Shown here piece by piece: positions 31,286 to 40,664 of a stretch of 64,000 nucleotides of DNA. Each line of letters starts with the position of its first letter. Position 1 is the stretch's first letter. Position numbers and translations under genes: made by a program. The notes under the pieces are model-generated. The model worked only from the letters and a program-made list of their open reading frames with translations. It did not search any database and had not been told where the DNA came from. The stretch spans positions 1 through 64,000 of the forward strand of contig NZ_JJMW01000071.1 of NCBI RefSeq assembly GCF_000714435.1, read 5' to 3'. The DNA is from Exiguobacterium alkaliphilum 12/1 (GTDB lineage: Bacteria; Bacillota; Bacilli; Exiguobacteriales; Exiguobacteriaceae).

Positions 31286-31846
31286 ATGATTTATAACATT
31301 CGCGGCGAAAACATTGAAGTCACACCAGCCATCCAAGACTATGTCGAGAAGAAGCTGGAGAAGTTGACTCGGTATTTCACAACTCCTACGGATGCACAGA
31401 CGGCTTACGTCAACTTGAAAGTGTACAATGAAAAGCAAAAAGTAGAAGTCACGATTCCGATGCCGAACTTGTTGCTTCGTGCTGAAGAGACGAACCTCGA
31501 TATGTACGCGGCGATCGACCTTGTCGTCGACAAGTTGGAGCGTCAAATCCGTAAACACAAAACGAAACTCAACCGTAAAGGACGCGCCAAAGAAGGCGGG
31601 ATCGGCGAGTACTTCAAAGCGCTCGAAGGCCCGGAAGACGTGGCAGTGTATGACGATGAAGAGTCAGAGCTCGAACTCGTGCGGACGAAGCGTTTCACGC
31701 TCAAGCCGATGGACACAGAAGAAGCGATCCTCCAGATGGATATGCTCGGCCACAGTTTCTTCGTCTTCTCAGACGCCGAGACGGGCAACACGAACGTCGT
31801 CTACCGTCGGAAAGACGGCAAATACGGCTTGATTGAACCAGAATAA
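31286..31846 (+). CDS. hpf: Ribosome hibernation-promoting factor, long form
   Basis: The 186-residue protein binds idle 70S ribosomes and dimerises them to 100S. The N-terminal S30AE domain (residues 1-100, IRGENIEVTPAIQDYVEKKL) sits in the decoding centre. The C-terminal domain (130-186, VRTKRFTLKPMDTEEAILQM) makes the dimer contact that defines the long form. AAGGAGGAG precedes the ATG. It is followed by a terminator and secA, the same order as in B. subtilis. Confidence 0.96.
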   Translation: MIYNIRGENIEVTPAIQDYVEKKLEKLTRYFTTPTDAQTAYVNLKVYNEKQKVEVTIPMPNLLLRAEETNLDMYAAIDLVVDKLERQIRKHKTKLNRKGRAKEGGIGEYFKALEGPEDVAVYDDEESELELVRTKRFTLKPMDTEEAILQMDMLGHSFFVFSDAETGNTNVVYRRKDGKYGLIEPE

Positions 31847-31864
31847 TCTTAACTCGACTATCAC

Positions 31865-31897
31865 ACGGCCTCCCTCGACGGGGGGCCGTTTCGTTTT
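31865..31897 (+). terminator. Intrinsic terminator after hpf
   Basis: ACGGCCTCCC pairs with GGGGGGCCGT around TCGAC; TTCGTTTT follows. Confidence 0.8.
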
Positions 31898-31986
31898 GCC
31901 TTTCCTTGAAAGCGCGGGTCACTTCGGTTAAACTGTACATTAGGGAAAAAACATGCATTTTATAGGAATGCTGAGGAGATATGAGT

Positions 31987-34509
31987 ATGGCGAACTTTTT
32001 GAAAGATTTATTTGCTCCACAGAAACGGATATTGAAAAAAGCAGAGAAAGCGGCCGACCTCGTCGAGTCGTTTGCTGAACCGATCAAAGCGTTGTCTGAC
32101 GAACAGTTGCAGGCGAAGTCTGAAGAGTTCCGCGGTCGTCTCGCGAAGGGCGAGACGCTCGACGACATCCTCCCGGAAGCGTTCGCGGTCTGCCGCGAGG
32201 CGTCGGAGCGCGTGCTCGGCATGCGTCACTACCGCGTCCAGCTTATCGGGGGATACGTGCTCCATAACGGCGACATCTCCGAGATGAAGACCGGGGAAGG
32301 GAAGACGCTCGTCGCGACGCTCCCAGTTTACTTGAACGCGCTCACGGGCCGCGGCGTCCACGTCGTCACGGTCAACGAATATTTGGCCCGTCGTGACAAA
32401 GAGTTGATGGAACCGCTCTACTTCGCGCTCGGCCTCTCGGTCGGCTTGAACGTCTCGAACATGGGACGCGAAGAGAAGCAGGCGGCATACAACTGCGACA
32501 TCACGTACTCGACGAACAACGAGCTCGGGTTCGACTATTTGCGCGACAACATGGTCCTCTACAAGGAAGACCGCGTCCAGCGCGAACTTTACTTCACGAT
32601 CGTCGATGAAGTCGACTCGATTCTCGTCGATGAGGCGCGTACTCCGCTCATCATCTCGGGATCGGCCCAGAAGTCGACCGAGCTCTACACGCGCGCCGAT
32701 GCGTTCGTCCGCACACTGAAAGTCGAGGACGACTACACGGTCGACGTGAAGACAAAATCGGTCCTCCTCACGGACAAAGGGGTCGACCTCGCCGAGAAGT
32801 TCTTCGGCATCGACAACTTGTTCGCGATTGACCACGTTTCGGTCAACCACCACGTCGGCCTCGCCCTCCGTGCGAACGCGGTCATGCACCACGACGTCGA
32901 CTATATGATCCGTGACGGCCAAGTCATGATCATCGACCAGTTCACGGGCCGCGTCATGGACGGACGCCGTTACTCTGAAGGGTTGCACCAGGCAATCGAG
33001 GCGAAAGAAGGCGTCGAGATTCAACGCGAATCGATGACGCTCGCGACGATCACGTACCAGAACTACTTCCGCATGTATGAGAAGCTCGCCGGGATGACCG
33101 GTACGGCGAAGACGGAGGAAGAAGAGTTCCGGAACATCTACAACATGCAGGTCGTGACGATCCCGACGAACAAACCGATTCTCCGTCAGGATAGCTCCGA
33201 CCTCATCTTCAAGTCGATGGAAGGCAAGTTCAAGGCGGTCGTCGAAGAAATCACGGCAGCGCACGCGACAGGCCAACCGGTGCTCGTCGGGACGGTCGCG
33301 GTCGAGACGTCTGAATACTTGAGCAAGCTCCTCTCGAAGAAGAAGATCAAGCATGAAGTGTTGAACGCGAAGAACCACGCCCGCGAGGCCGAAATCATCG
33401 AGAACGCCGGTCAAAAAGGCGCGGTCACGATCGCGACGAACATGGCCGGACGCGGAACCGACATCAAGCTCGGAGAAGGCGTCATCGATCTCGGTGGTTT
33501 GTATATCATCGGGACGGAACGTCACGAGTCACGCCGGATCGACAACCAGCTCCGTGGTCGTGCCGGTCGTCAAGGGGACCCGGGTAAATCCCAGTTCTAC
33601 TTGTCGCTCGAAGACGAACTGATGCGCCGTTTCGGTACCGACAGCCTCCAGAGCATGATGGAGCGTCTCGGGATGGACGACACGCAACCGATCGAGAGCC
33701 GCATGGTCTCGAAAGCCGTCGAGTCGGCCCAAAAACGAGTCGAAGGGAACAACTACGACGCGCGGAAACAGCTCCTCGGTTACGATAACGTCATGGCCGA
33801 CCAACGGAAGGTCATGTATAAGGACCGGGCCAGCATCCTCGAGAACGAGTCGGTGTCTGACATCGTCCGTTCGATGATGCAAGACACGGTCGAGGCCGGC
33901 GTGGCGCAGTATACGCCGCTCGAGCTCGTGCCGGAAGAATGGAACATCGACGAGCTCGCGCACTGGGCGAACCAGACGCTCGCGCTCGAGAATTCGGTCG
34001 AAGGGAAAGACTTCTTCGGCAAGGAACGCGAAGAGATCACCGAACTTCTTCTCGAGCGCACGAACGCGCAGTACGAGGCGAAACGTCAACTCGCGCCGCC
34101 AGAGCGGTTCAACGAGTTCGAGAAGATCATCGTCCTCCGTGCCGTCGACTCGCACTGGATGTCGCACATCGACCATATGGACCAGCTCCGCCAAGGGATT
34201 CACTTGCGCGCTTACGGTCAGAACGACCCGCTCCGCGAGTATCAGGCGGAAGGGATCAACATGTTCGACGCGATGAACGCGGCCATCTCGGAAGAAGTGA
34301 CCGGATTCGTCCTTCGCGCCGAGGTCGGCGACAACCTCCGTCGTGAGAAAGTCGTCGAAGAAGAAGTGGCCGTCTCTGGCAAGGACGACGCCCCGGTGAA
34401 GAAGAAGCCGGTCCGTCGCACCGAAGACCAACGTCTTGGCCGCAACGACCCGTGCTGGTGCGGATCGGGCAAGAAGTTCAAGAACTGCCACGGTAAACAA
34501 CAAGCTTGA
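31987..34509 (+). CDS. secA: SecA, protein translocase ATPase
   Basis: SecA drives preproteins through SecYEG. Walker A (MKTGEGKTL) lies near residue 100 and the DEAD-like box ([15 protein letters not shown]) near 208. The preprotein cross-linking domain, second ATP-binding lobe ([24 protein letters not shown]) and helical scaffold follow in order. The C-terminus keeps the zinc finger [13 protein letters not shown]. The length of about 840 residues matches B. subtilis. ATG 31987 is preferred over ATG 31981 because AGGAG then has a normal 8-nt spacing. Confidence 0.98.
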   Translation: MANFLKDLFAPQKRILKKAEKAADLVESFAEPIKALSDEQLQAKSEEFRGRLAKGETLDDILPEAFAVCREASERVLGMRHYRVQLIGGYVLHNGDISEMKTGEGKTLVATLPVYLNALTGRGVHVVTVNEYLARRDKELMEPLYFALGLSVGLNVSNMGREEKQAAYNCDITYSTNNELGFDYLRDNMVLYKEDRVQRELYFTIVDEVDSILVDEARTPLIISGSAQKSTELYTRADAFVRTLKVEDDYTVDVKTKSVLLTDKGVDLAEKFFGIDNLFAIDHVSVNHHVGLALRANAVMHHDVDYMIRDGQVMIIDQFTGRVMDGRRYSEGLHQAIEAKEGVEIQRESMTLATITYQNYFRMYEKLAGMTGTAKTEEEEFRNIYNMQVVTIPTNKPILRQDSSDLIFKSMEGKFKAVVEEITAAHATGQPVLVGTVAVETSEYLSKLLSKKKIKHEVLNAKNHAREAEIIENAGQKGAVTIATNMAGRGTDIKLGEGVIDLGGLYIIGTERHESRRIDNQLRGRAGRQGDPGKSQFYLSLEDELMRRFGTDSLQSMMERLGMDDTQPIESRMVSKAVESAQKRVEGNNYDARKQLLGYDNVMADQRKVMYKDRASILENESVSDIVRSMMQDTVEAGVAQYTPLELVPEEWNIDELAHWANQTLALENSVEGKDFFGKEREEITELLLERTNAQYEAKRQLAPPERFNEFEKIIVLRAVDSHWMSHIDHMDQLRQGIHLRAYGQNDPLREYQAEGINMFDAMNAAISEEVTGFVLRAEVGDNLRREKVVEEEVAVSGKDDAPVKKKPVRRTEDQRLGRNDPCWCGSGKKFKNCHGKQQA

Positions 34510-34515
34510 TTTTTT

Positions 34516-34541
34516 AAGAGGCGAGCCTGCTCGCCTCTTTC
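34516..34541 (+). terminator. Hairpin between secA and prfB
   Basis: AGAGGCGAGC pairs with GCTCGCCTCT across CT, followed by TTCC; partial termination is likely. Confidence 0.75.
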
Positions 34542-34563
34542 CTACGGAAAGGTGATACACACT

Positions 34564-35664
34564 ATGGAAATTTCAGATATTCGGAACGAACTCGAGGCGA
34601 TGGCCAAACGCCTCGACAACTATAAGGCTTCCCTCAACTTGACGGAGAAGCAGGCACGTATCGCCGAGCTCGAGAACGAGATGACGTACCCGGACTTCTG
34701 GGACAGCCAAGAGAAGGCGCAAAAAGTCATCGACGAATCGAACGGCTTGAAAGCGATGGTCGACAAATATCAGGCGCTCGCCGACGGACATGAGGACGGC
34801 GAAGTGACGCTCGAACTCATCAAGGAAGAGCCGGACGCCGAGATGCAGCAAGAGCTCGCCGAGATGGTGACGGAGCTGAAAGGTCAATTCGACGAGTTTG
34901 AGCTCGAGATCCTCTTGAACGGGCCGTATGACGCGAACAACGCCATCCTCGAGCTTCACCCGGGAGCCGGCGGGACCGAGTCGCAAGACTGGGCATCGAT
35001 GCTCCTTCGCATGTATCAGCGCTTCGCCGACAAGCAGGGTTGGAAAGTCGAGACGGTCGACTACCTTCCGGGCGAGGAGGCCGGCGTCAAGTCGGTCACG
35101 CTCCGCATCGTCGGGCACAACGCCTACGGGTACTTGAAAGCGGAGAAAGGGATTCACCGTTTGGTGCGCATCTCGCCGTTCGACTCGTCAGGCCGCCGTC
35201 ACACGTCATTCGTCTCATGTGACATCATGCCGGAGTTCGATGACGACATCGAAGTCGACGTGAAGACCGAAGACCTCCGCATCGACACGTACCGCGCGTC
35301 AGGCGCCGGCGGTCAGCACATCAACACGACCGACTCGGCCGTCCGGATCACGCACGTGCCGACGGGTGTCGTCGTCTCGTGTCAGACCGAGCGCTCACAG
35401 ATCAAGAACCGTGAGTCGGCGATGAAGATGCTTAAGGCGAAACTTTATCAACGCGAGCTCGACGAGCAGCAACGTAAGCTCGACGAGATTCGCGGCGAGA
35501 AGACGGACATCGGCTGGGGTAGCCAAATCCGTTCGTACGTCTTCCACCCGTACGCGATGGTCAAAGACCACCGGACGAGCTATGAAGTCGGGAACACGGG
35601 CGGCGTCATGGATGGGGACATCATGGGCTTCATCGACGCGTACCTCCGCAAGACAAATATGTGA
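34564..35664 (+). CDS. prfB: Peptide chain release factor 2, without programmed frameshift
   Basis: RF2 terminates at UGA and UAA. The codon-recognition tripeptide SPF (in RISPFDSSG) and the catalytic GGQ ([13 protein letters not shown]) are present. In most bacteria prfB has an in-frame UGA near codon 25 that needs a +1 shift. Here the frame is uninterrupted through that point; the region reads GCTTCCCTCAACTTGACGG and encodes ASLNLTE. ATG 34564 follows AAAGGTGAT by about 8 nt and gives 366 residues, the full length. It follows secA as in B. subtilis. Confidence 0.96.
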   Translation: MEISDIRNELEAMAKRLDNYKASLNLTEKQARIAELENEMTYPDFWDSQEKAQKVIDESNGLKAMVDKYQALADGHEDGEVTLELIKEEPDAEMQQELAEMVTELKGQFDEFELEILLNGPYDANNAILELHPGAGGTESQDWASMLLRMYQRFADKQGWKVETVDYLPGEEAGVKSVTLRIVGHNAYGYLKAEKGIHRLVRISPFDSSGRRHTSFVSCDIMPEFDDDIEVDVKTEDLRIDTYRASGAGGQHINTTDSAVRITHVPTGVVVSCQTERSQIKNRESAMKMLKAKLYQRELDEQQRKLDEIRGEKTDIGWGSQIRSYVFHPYAMVKDHRTSYEVGNTGGVMDGDIMGFIDAYLRKTNM

Positions 35665-35669
35665 TGCAT

Positions 35670-35699
35670 GTGGCTCAAAGACCGATGTCTTTGGGCCAC
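35670..35699 (+). terminator. Hairpin terminator after prfB
   Basis: GTGGCTCAAAGAC pairs with GTCTTTGGGCCAC across CGAT, a 13-bp stem with one wobble; the T-rich tail is poor. Confidence 0.6.
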
Positions 35700-35725
35700 G
35701 TTGTATGTAGAGGAGAAAACCTTTA

Positions 35726-36583
35726 ATGAAGCAAATCGTCAAAGACTATATGTATTTACTGACCGGGTCCGTCTTCGTCGCCTCGGCGTTCAGCTTGTTT
35801 CTACTCCCGAACAACCTCGCCTCGGGCGGCGTCAGCGGGATCTCGATCATCACGTACGAGCTGTTCGGCATCTCGCCGGGGGCGTTCCAGCTCGTGGCGA
35901 ACGTGCTCCTCCTCGTCATCGGCTGGATGATCCTCGGGCTCGGCTTCGGCGTCAAGTCGCTCGTCGGCTCGATCTTCTTGCCGGGCGTGATCTTGTTCTA
36001 TGAGTTGATTGACGCCGGTGCCGCAGTGAACGATACGTTGCTCGCGGCCGTGTTCGGCGGGGCGGGCGTCGGGATTGGCCTCGGCCTCATCTTCCGGGGG
36101 CGCGCCTCGACGGGCGGGATGGACTTGATCGCGCAGATCCTACATAAGTTCACGCACATCCCGCTCTATCTGTGTATCGCCATCCTCGACGGGGCGGTCG
36201 TCCTCGTCGCGGCGGTGACGTTCTCGTTCACGACGGGACTGTATGCGCTCATCGCGCTTTTCATCACGATCAAGATGATCGACTTCGTCCAGCTCGGCTT
36301 CACGCAAGACAAGATGGCGTACGTCATCTCGGAGAAGCGTGACGTCATCACGCGGGCCGTCTTCGACGAGCTCGACCGCGGGGCGACTGAGATTCAGGCG
36401 ATTGGGGCCTACTCGCGACTCGACCGACCGATGCTCCTCGTCGTCGTCCGGCAGAATGAGGTGAGCCGGTTGAAGGAGATTATCCGTCGCATCGATCCCG
36501 ACGCGTTCCTCGTCTTCAGCGAGGCGCACGAGGTAATGGGGCAAGGGTTCACGTCGGACAAACGCTACATCAACGTGCCGTAA
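35726..36583 (+). CDS. YitT-family membrane protein (DUF161/DUF2179)
   Basis: The 285-residue protein has five or six membrane helices (residues 10-190) with the family pattern NNLASGGVSGISIITYELFG, and the DUF2179 domain at the C-terminus (FDELDRGATEIQAIGAYSRL). It is a paralogue of the gene at 9596. AGAGGAG precedes the ATG. The substrate is unknown. It is a single gene following prfB. Confidence 0.88.
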   Translation: MKQIVKDYMYLLTGSVFVASAFSLFLLPNNLASGGVSGISIITYELFGISPGAFQLVANVLLLVIGWMILGLGFGVKSLVGSIFLPGVILFYELIDAGAAVNDTLLAAVFGGAGVGIGLGLIFRGRASTGGMDLIAQILHKFTHIPLYLCIAILDGAVVLVAAVTFSFTTGLYALIALFITIKMIDFVQLGFTQDKMAYVISEKRDVITRAVFDELDRGATEIQAIGAYSRLDRPMLLVVVRQNEVSRLKEIIRRIDPDAFLVFSEAHEVMGQGFTSDKRYINVP

Positions 36584-36690
36584 GATGTGTAATCTTTGTG
36601 TACTTTTCATGAGATTAGGTTAGAAAGCGCTTCAGAACGGCTATAATGGTAATTGTAGGTTATTTCTACAACTTAGGAGGGGAACCCTAT

Positions 36691-37023
36691 ATGAAGAAGT
36701 GGATGATGGCCATCGGCCTCGGCGCCATGCTCACGCTCGGTGCGTGCGGTGGCGGCGACGAGGAAGACACGTCAGGCAACGATTCGGGGACGACGACAGG
36801 CTCGATTGACGCGGAAGCGGTATACGCGCAAAACTGTGCGGCTTGTCACGGCGCGAACTTAGAAGGGATGAGCGGTCCGGCTTTGACAGACGTCGGGGCA
36901 CGCTTGTCGGCTGAAGACATCGAAGGAATCATTCGAAACGGTCAAGGAAATATGCCTGCGAACGTTATCCAAGATGACGACGAGATCGCAGCCGTTGCGG
37001 CTTGGCTCGCTGAGAAGAAATAA
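36691..37023 (+). CDS. cccB: Cytochrome c551-type lipoprotein (CccB-like)
   Basis: The 110-residue protein begins with a lipoprotein signal (MKKWMMAIGLGAMLTLGACG, lipobox LGAC) and a glycine/aspartate-rich linker. The mature domain has one heme-c site, CAACH (about residues 47-51), and the distal methionine in QGNMPAN. This small membrane-tethered cytochrome carries electrons on the outer face. The start is ATG 36691, behind AGGAGGGG; a longer frame to 36646 is not coding. In B. subtilis cccB follows prfB in the same way. Confidence 0.92.
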   Translation: MKKWMMAIGLGAMLTLGACGGGDEEDTSGNDSGTTTGSIDAEAVYAQNCAACHGANLEGMSGPALTDVGARLSAEDIEGIIRNGQGNMPANVIQDDDEIAAVAAWLAEKK

Positions 37024-37028
37024 TACGG

Positions 37029-37056
37029 AGACCACGGGGCGACCCGTGGTTTTTTG
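37029..37056 (+). terminator. Intrinsic terminator
   Basis: ACCACGGG pairs with CCCGTGGT around GCGA, followed by TTTTTTG. Confidence 0.9.
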
Positions 37057-37113
37057 TTTCGTCGCGATGAAATGTTGGTAAAAAAGAATAACAACTTCAA
37101 GGGGTGGGGTACA

Positions 37114-38721
37114 TTGAAAACGAAATTGATTGATTGGCCCACGTTCATCGGCGCGTTCTGCCTATTGCTCGCGGTGACGCTGCCGCTCGTCTTGTTCCCG
37201 GAGACGGGCAGGACATGGGTCGGGGTAGCGAACACGTTCATGACCCAAAACTTCGGGATGCTGTACTTGGCGATGGGACTCGGCGCGTTCGGGTTTTTGA
37301 TTTTTGTCGCCTTCAGCAAGAACGGCCACGTCAAGCTCGGGCGCGAAGACGAGGAGCCGGAGTTCAGCACGTTCTCGTGGGCGGCGATGCTGTTCGCGGC
37401 CGGGATCGGCTCGAGTATCCTCTACTGGTCGGTCATCGAGTGGGTGTACTACTATCAAGGGCCTCCGTTCGGCGTCGAACCGGAATCGACCGAGGCCATT
37501 CAGTGGGCGACGGCGTACGGGATGTTCCACTGGGGTCCGATCGCCTGGGCGATCTATACGCTCCCGGCGCTCCCGATTGCATACTTCTTTTACGTCCGGC
37601 GCAAGTCCGTACTCAAAGTGAGCGAGGCGGTCCGGCCTGTCATCGGCAAATGGGCGGACGGTCCGGTCGGGAAGCTGATTGACATCTTGTTCATCTTCGG
37701 CCTGCTCGGCGGGGCGGGGACGACGCTCGCCCTTGGCACGCCGATGATCGCCGAAGGAGTGAACGAAATCACCGGCATCCCGGTGACGCTCGGCATGCAG
37801 GCGGTCATCATGCTCGTCTGCACGGTCATCTTCGCCGTCAGCTCGTACGTCGGGTTAAAGCGCGGCATCAAAGTGCTCAGTGACTTGAACATTTGGCTGT
37901 CGCTCTCGATTCTCGCCTTCGTCCTCATCCTCGGGCCGACGCGCTTCATCCTCGAGACGACGTTCAACGCCGTCGGCATCCTGCTCGACAACTTCTTCAA
38001 GATGGCGACGTGGATGGAACCGTTCGGGAACCTCGGCGGATTCACCGAGACCGGCTTCCCGGAAGCATGGACCGTGTTCTACTGGGCGTGGTGGCTCGTC
38101 TATGCGCCGTTCGTCGGACTGTTCGTCGCCCGCATCTCACGCGGTCGGACGATTCGCGGGATGATCATCGGGACGATGGTATATGGGACGTTCGGTTGTA
38201 TCCTCTTCTTCGGAATTCTTGGGAATTTCGGGCTTTATCTCCACTTGAGCGGCGCGTTCGATGTCATCGGTTATATGGATACGTACGGACCGGCTGCGAC
38301 GATTATCGCCATCATCGGGCAGCTGCCGTTCGGCAAGGTCGTCGTCGCCGTGTTCACGTTCCTCGCCATCATCTTCCTCGCGACGACGTTTGATTCATCC
38401 TCATATATTTTGGCATCGGTGACACAAAAGTATGTCGAAGGGGAGCCGGCGGCTTGGAATCGTTTGTTCTGGGCGTTCGCGCTCTGTATCATGCCGCTTA
38501 CCCTCATGTTCCTCGGGGGACTCGACACGCTCCAAACGGCGAGCATCGTCGGCGGGTTCCCGCTCATCTTCATCATGCTACTGCTCGCCTGGTCGTTCAT
38601 GCGTGTGTCGAGTAAGGACATCCGCGCCTCGGACGAGTACGAATCGCCGACAATCCACATCAAGTACCGAAAGAAAAAGCGGTCGCCGTTCGATGCGTTG
38701 AAAGACCAACCCCCTGAGTAA
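37114..38721 (+). CDS. BCCT-family betaine/carnitine/choline transporter
   Basis: This 12-helix sodium- or proton-coupled transporter takes up compatible solutes such as glycine betaine. The BCCT signature WTVFYWAWWLVYAPFVGLF lies near residue 325, and the glycine-rich substrate segment GIGSSILYWSVIEWVYYY near 95. A TTG at 37114, behind AAGGGGTGGGG, is the preferred start, giving 535 residues; an in-frame ATG at 37072 has no good ribosome-binding site. OpuD of B. subtilis is the closest named relative, but I cannot tell the substrate. It is a single gene between two terminators. Confidence 0.9.
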   Translation: MKTKLIDWPTFIGAFCLLLAVTLPLVLFPETGRTWVGVANTFMTQNFGMLYLAMGLGAFGFLIFVAFSKNGHVKLGREDEEPEFSTFSWAAMLFAAGIGSSILYWSVIEWVYYYQGPPFGVEPESTEAIQWATAYGMFHWGPIAWAIYTLPALPIAYFFYVRRKSVLKVSEAVRPVIGKWADGPVGKLIDILFIFGLLGGAGTTLALGTPMIAEGVNEITGIPVTLGMQAVIMLVCTVIFAVSSYVGLKRGIKVLSDLNIWLSLSILAFVLILGPTRFILETTFNAVGILLDNFFKMATWMEPFGNLGGFTETGFPEAWTVFYWAWWLVYAPFVGLFVARISRGRTIRGMIIGTMVYGTFGCILFFGILGNFGLYLHLSGAFDVIGYMDTYGPAATIIAIIGQLPFGKVVVAVFTFLAIIFLATTFDSSSYILASVTQKYVEGEPAAWNRLFWAFALCIMPLTLMFLGGLDTLQTASIVGGFPLIFIMLLLAWSFMRVSSKDIRASDEYESPTIHIKYRKKKRSPFDALKDQPPE

Positions 38722-38727
38722 AATCGG

Positions 38728-38758
38728 AAGGCGTCCTCATTACAGGACGCCTTTTTTG
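38728..38758 (+). terminator. Intrinsic terminator
   Basis: AAGGCGTCCT pairs with AGGACGCCTT across CATTAC, followed by TTTT. Confidence 0.92.
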
Positions 38759-38875
38759 AACCGCGATTTCAGTAAATATGACGAATGCGTGAAGTAAGCA
38801 TTCGATGTGACAATTTCCCACCGTGCGCCCTCCAACTGAAACACTCCTGTAATGGTGTTTTAAAAAACCGATTGA

Positions 38876-38985
38876 TATAATGGTAGCGCTCCTTGTCCTG
38901 TCTTCGGTCTAATTGACTAGGGCGTGGGTACGAGCAACGTGCCTTGACAGCACGTTCTGTTTCCTGTAGAACAGAGGCTAGACGA
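38876..38985 (+). ncRNA. Candidate structured leader RNA upstream of ftsEX
   Basis: The 340-bp gap before ftsE contains a -10-like TATAAT at 38876-38881 followed by a compact folded region. AACGTGC (38936)/GCACGTT (38950) and TCTGTT (38956)/AACAGA (38970) form two hairpins. Both are enclosed by GTCTA (38907-38911)/TAGAC (38979-38983). About 80 nt of AT-rich sequence follow up to the ftsE start. No known riboswitch family was recognised and no terminator is present in the leader. It may be a cis-regulatory element or a separate small RNA. Confidence 0.45.
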
Positions 38986-39062
38986 AAAATATACAGTTAC
39001 TAAAACAATGAAACTTCGTCATAGATGCATGAAAAATATTTAAAAAGGGTAGGGAATACGTT

Positions 39063-39749
39063 ATGATTTCGATGCAAAAAGTCAGTAAAGTATATCCGAA
39101 CGGCGTCGTCGCCGTCGATGATCTCGACATAGAAATCCAAGACGGCGAGTTCCTCTACGTCGTCGGACCATCCGGCGCCGGGAAATCGACGTTTATGAAA
39201 ATGATTTATCGGGAGGAGAAGCCGTCGAGCGGTCAATTGTTGATTGACGGCATCGATGTCGGCAAGCTGAAGAATCGCCACGTGCCGAAACTTCGCCGCC
39301 AACTCGGCGTCATCTTCCAAGATTTTAAGTTGTTGCCGTCGCTCACCGTGTACGAGAACGTCGCCTTCGCCCTCGAGGTCGTCCAAGCCGACACGAATAC
39401 GATGCGCAAGCAAGTGATGGACGTGTTGAACCTCGTCGGGCTCAAAAACAAGGCCCGCAACTATCCGGACGAACTGTCGGGTGGGGAACAGCAGCGCGTC
39501 TCGATCGCCCGCGCGATCGTCAACAAGCCGAAGCTCATCATCGCCGATGAGCCGACCGGGAACTTAGACCCGGACACGGCGTGGGGCATCATGGAAGTAT
39601 TTGAAGAGATTCACCGCCGCGGTGCGACGATCGTCATGGCGACACACAACCGTGACATCGTCGATAAGATTCGCCATCGCGTCATCGCGATTGAGAACGG
39701 GAAAGTCGTCCGCGATGAAGAGAAAGGAGCGTATGGCTATGATATTTAA
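39063..39749 (+). CDS. ftsE: FtsE, ATPase of the FtsEX complex
   Basis: FtsE is the cytoplasmic ABC ATPase that, with FtsX, relays signals to a cell-wall hydrolase. It has Walker A GPSGAGKST (about residues 36-44), signature LSGGEQQR and Walker B LIIADEPTGNLD. The size (228 residues) is standard. AGGGTAGGG lies 8 nt before the ATG. The ftsX start overlaps its last codons. Confidence 0.96.
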   Translation: MISMQKVSKVYPNGVVAVDDLDIEIQDGEFLYVVGPSGAGKSTFMKMIYREEKPSSGQLLIDGIDVGKLKNRHVPKLRRQLGVIFQDFKLLPSLTVYENVAFALEVVQADTNTMRKQVMDVLNLVGLKNKARNYPDELSGGEQQRVSIARAIVNKPKLIIADEPTGNLDPDTAWGIMEVFEEIHRRGATIVMATHNRDIVDKIRHRVIAIENGKVVRDEEKGAYGYDI

Positions 39750-40641
39750 AAGTGGACTCCGCCACTTACGGGAAGGGTTCAAAGGAACACTTCGCAACGG
39801 GTGGATGACGTTTGCGGCCATCAGTGCCGTCACCATCACATTGTTACTCGTCGGGATTTTCGCGCTCGTCATGTTCAACGTCAATGAGATCTCACAAAAC
39901 GTCGAGAACGACGTCGAGATTCAAGTGTTCGTCACACGGACCGCCGAAGAGGCGGACGTCGAACAGCTCGGACAAAACATCGAACAGATTCCTGGTGTCG
40001 CCGAAGTCACGTTCAGCTCGAAAGACGATGAGCTCGAGAACTTCCGCAACCAGTTAGGGGAAGACGCGAACGCATACGGTGCGGTCGAGAAGGACAACCC
40101 GCTCCACGACCGTTACATCGTCAAGGCGTCAGACCCGCTCGAGACCGAACAAGTCGCCGAGGTGGTGCAGTCGCTTGAGAACGTCGATAGAGTCACATAC
40201 GGACAGGACTATATCGACAAGATGTTCGCGTTCTTCAACGGGATTCGCATCGGCGGACTCGTATTGATCGTCGGGCTCACGCTCATGGCGATGTTCCTCA
40301 TCTCGAACACGATCAAGATGACGATTTTCTCGCGTCGCCGCGAGATTGAGATCATGCGTCTCGTCGGGGCGAAAAACAGCTTCATCCGCTGGCCGTTCTT
40401 CATCGAAGGACTCCTCCTCGGTGTGCTCGGCGCGCTCATCCCGATCGCCGTCGTCTACTTCGGCTACGATGTCGCATATAGTGCTTTACAACCATCGCTA
40501 GATCAATTGAATGGTGATATATTTAAGTTGATTGATCCATCGACGCTCACGACGCAAGTGTCACTCGTCTTGTTGGCACTCGGGGCGTTCATCGGGATCT
40601 GGGGATCGACGACATCGCTCGGTCGATTCTTGAAAGTCTAA
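39739..40641 (+). CDS. ftsX: FtsX, membrane subunit of FtsEX
   Basis: FtsX has four membrane helices, one near residue 25-45 and three after residue 170, with a large external loop between the first two that contacts the hydrolase partner. The loop contains ENDVEIQVFVTRTAEEADVE. The start is ATG 39739, 9 nt after AGGAG and 11 nt inside ftsE, giving 300 residues. The frame is open much further upstream, but only inside ftsE. The next gene encodes its likely target. Confidence 0.94.
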   Translation: MIFKSGLRHLREGFKGTLRNGWMTFAAISAVTITLLLVGIFALVMFNVNEISQNVENDVEIQVFVTRTAEEADVEQLGQNIEQIPGVAEVTFSSKDDELENFRNQLGEDANAYGAVEKDNPLHDRYIVKASDPLETEQVAEVVQSLENVDRVTYGQDYIDKMFAFFNGIRIGGLVLIVGLTLMAMFLISNTIKMTIFSRRREIEIMRLVGAKNSFIRWPFFIEGLLLGVLGALIPIAVVYFGYDVAYSALQPSLDQLNGDIFKLIDPSTLTTQVSLVLLALGAFIGIWGSTTSLGRFLKV

Positions 40642-40664
40642 CTTAGATAAGGGGGAGTTGGCGG

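Noticed and set aside
32008-33525. Long open frame antisense to secA, and many similar antisense frames across the window
   Set aside because: They mirror GC-rich codon use of the real genes, lack ribosome-binding sites and encode low-complexity Arg/Asp/Val-rich proteins with no domain.
35670-35699. The 13-bp hairpin after prfB as a regulatory element of the YitT gene
   Set aside because: It lies directly behind prfB and ends 26 nt before the next start; a terminator is the simpler reading, despite the poor T-run.
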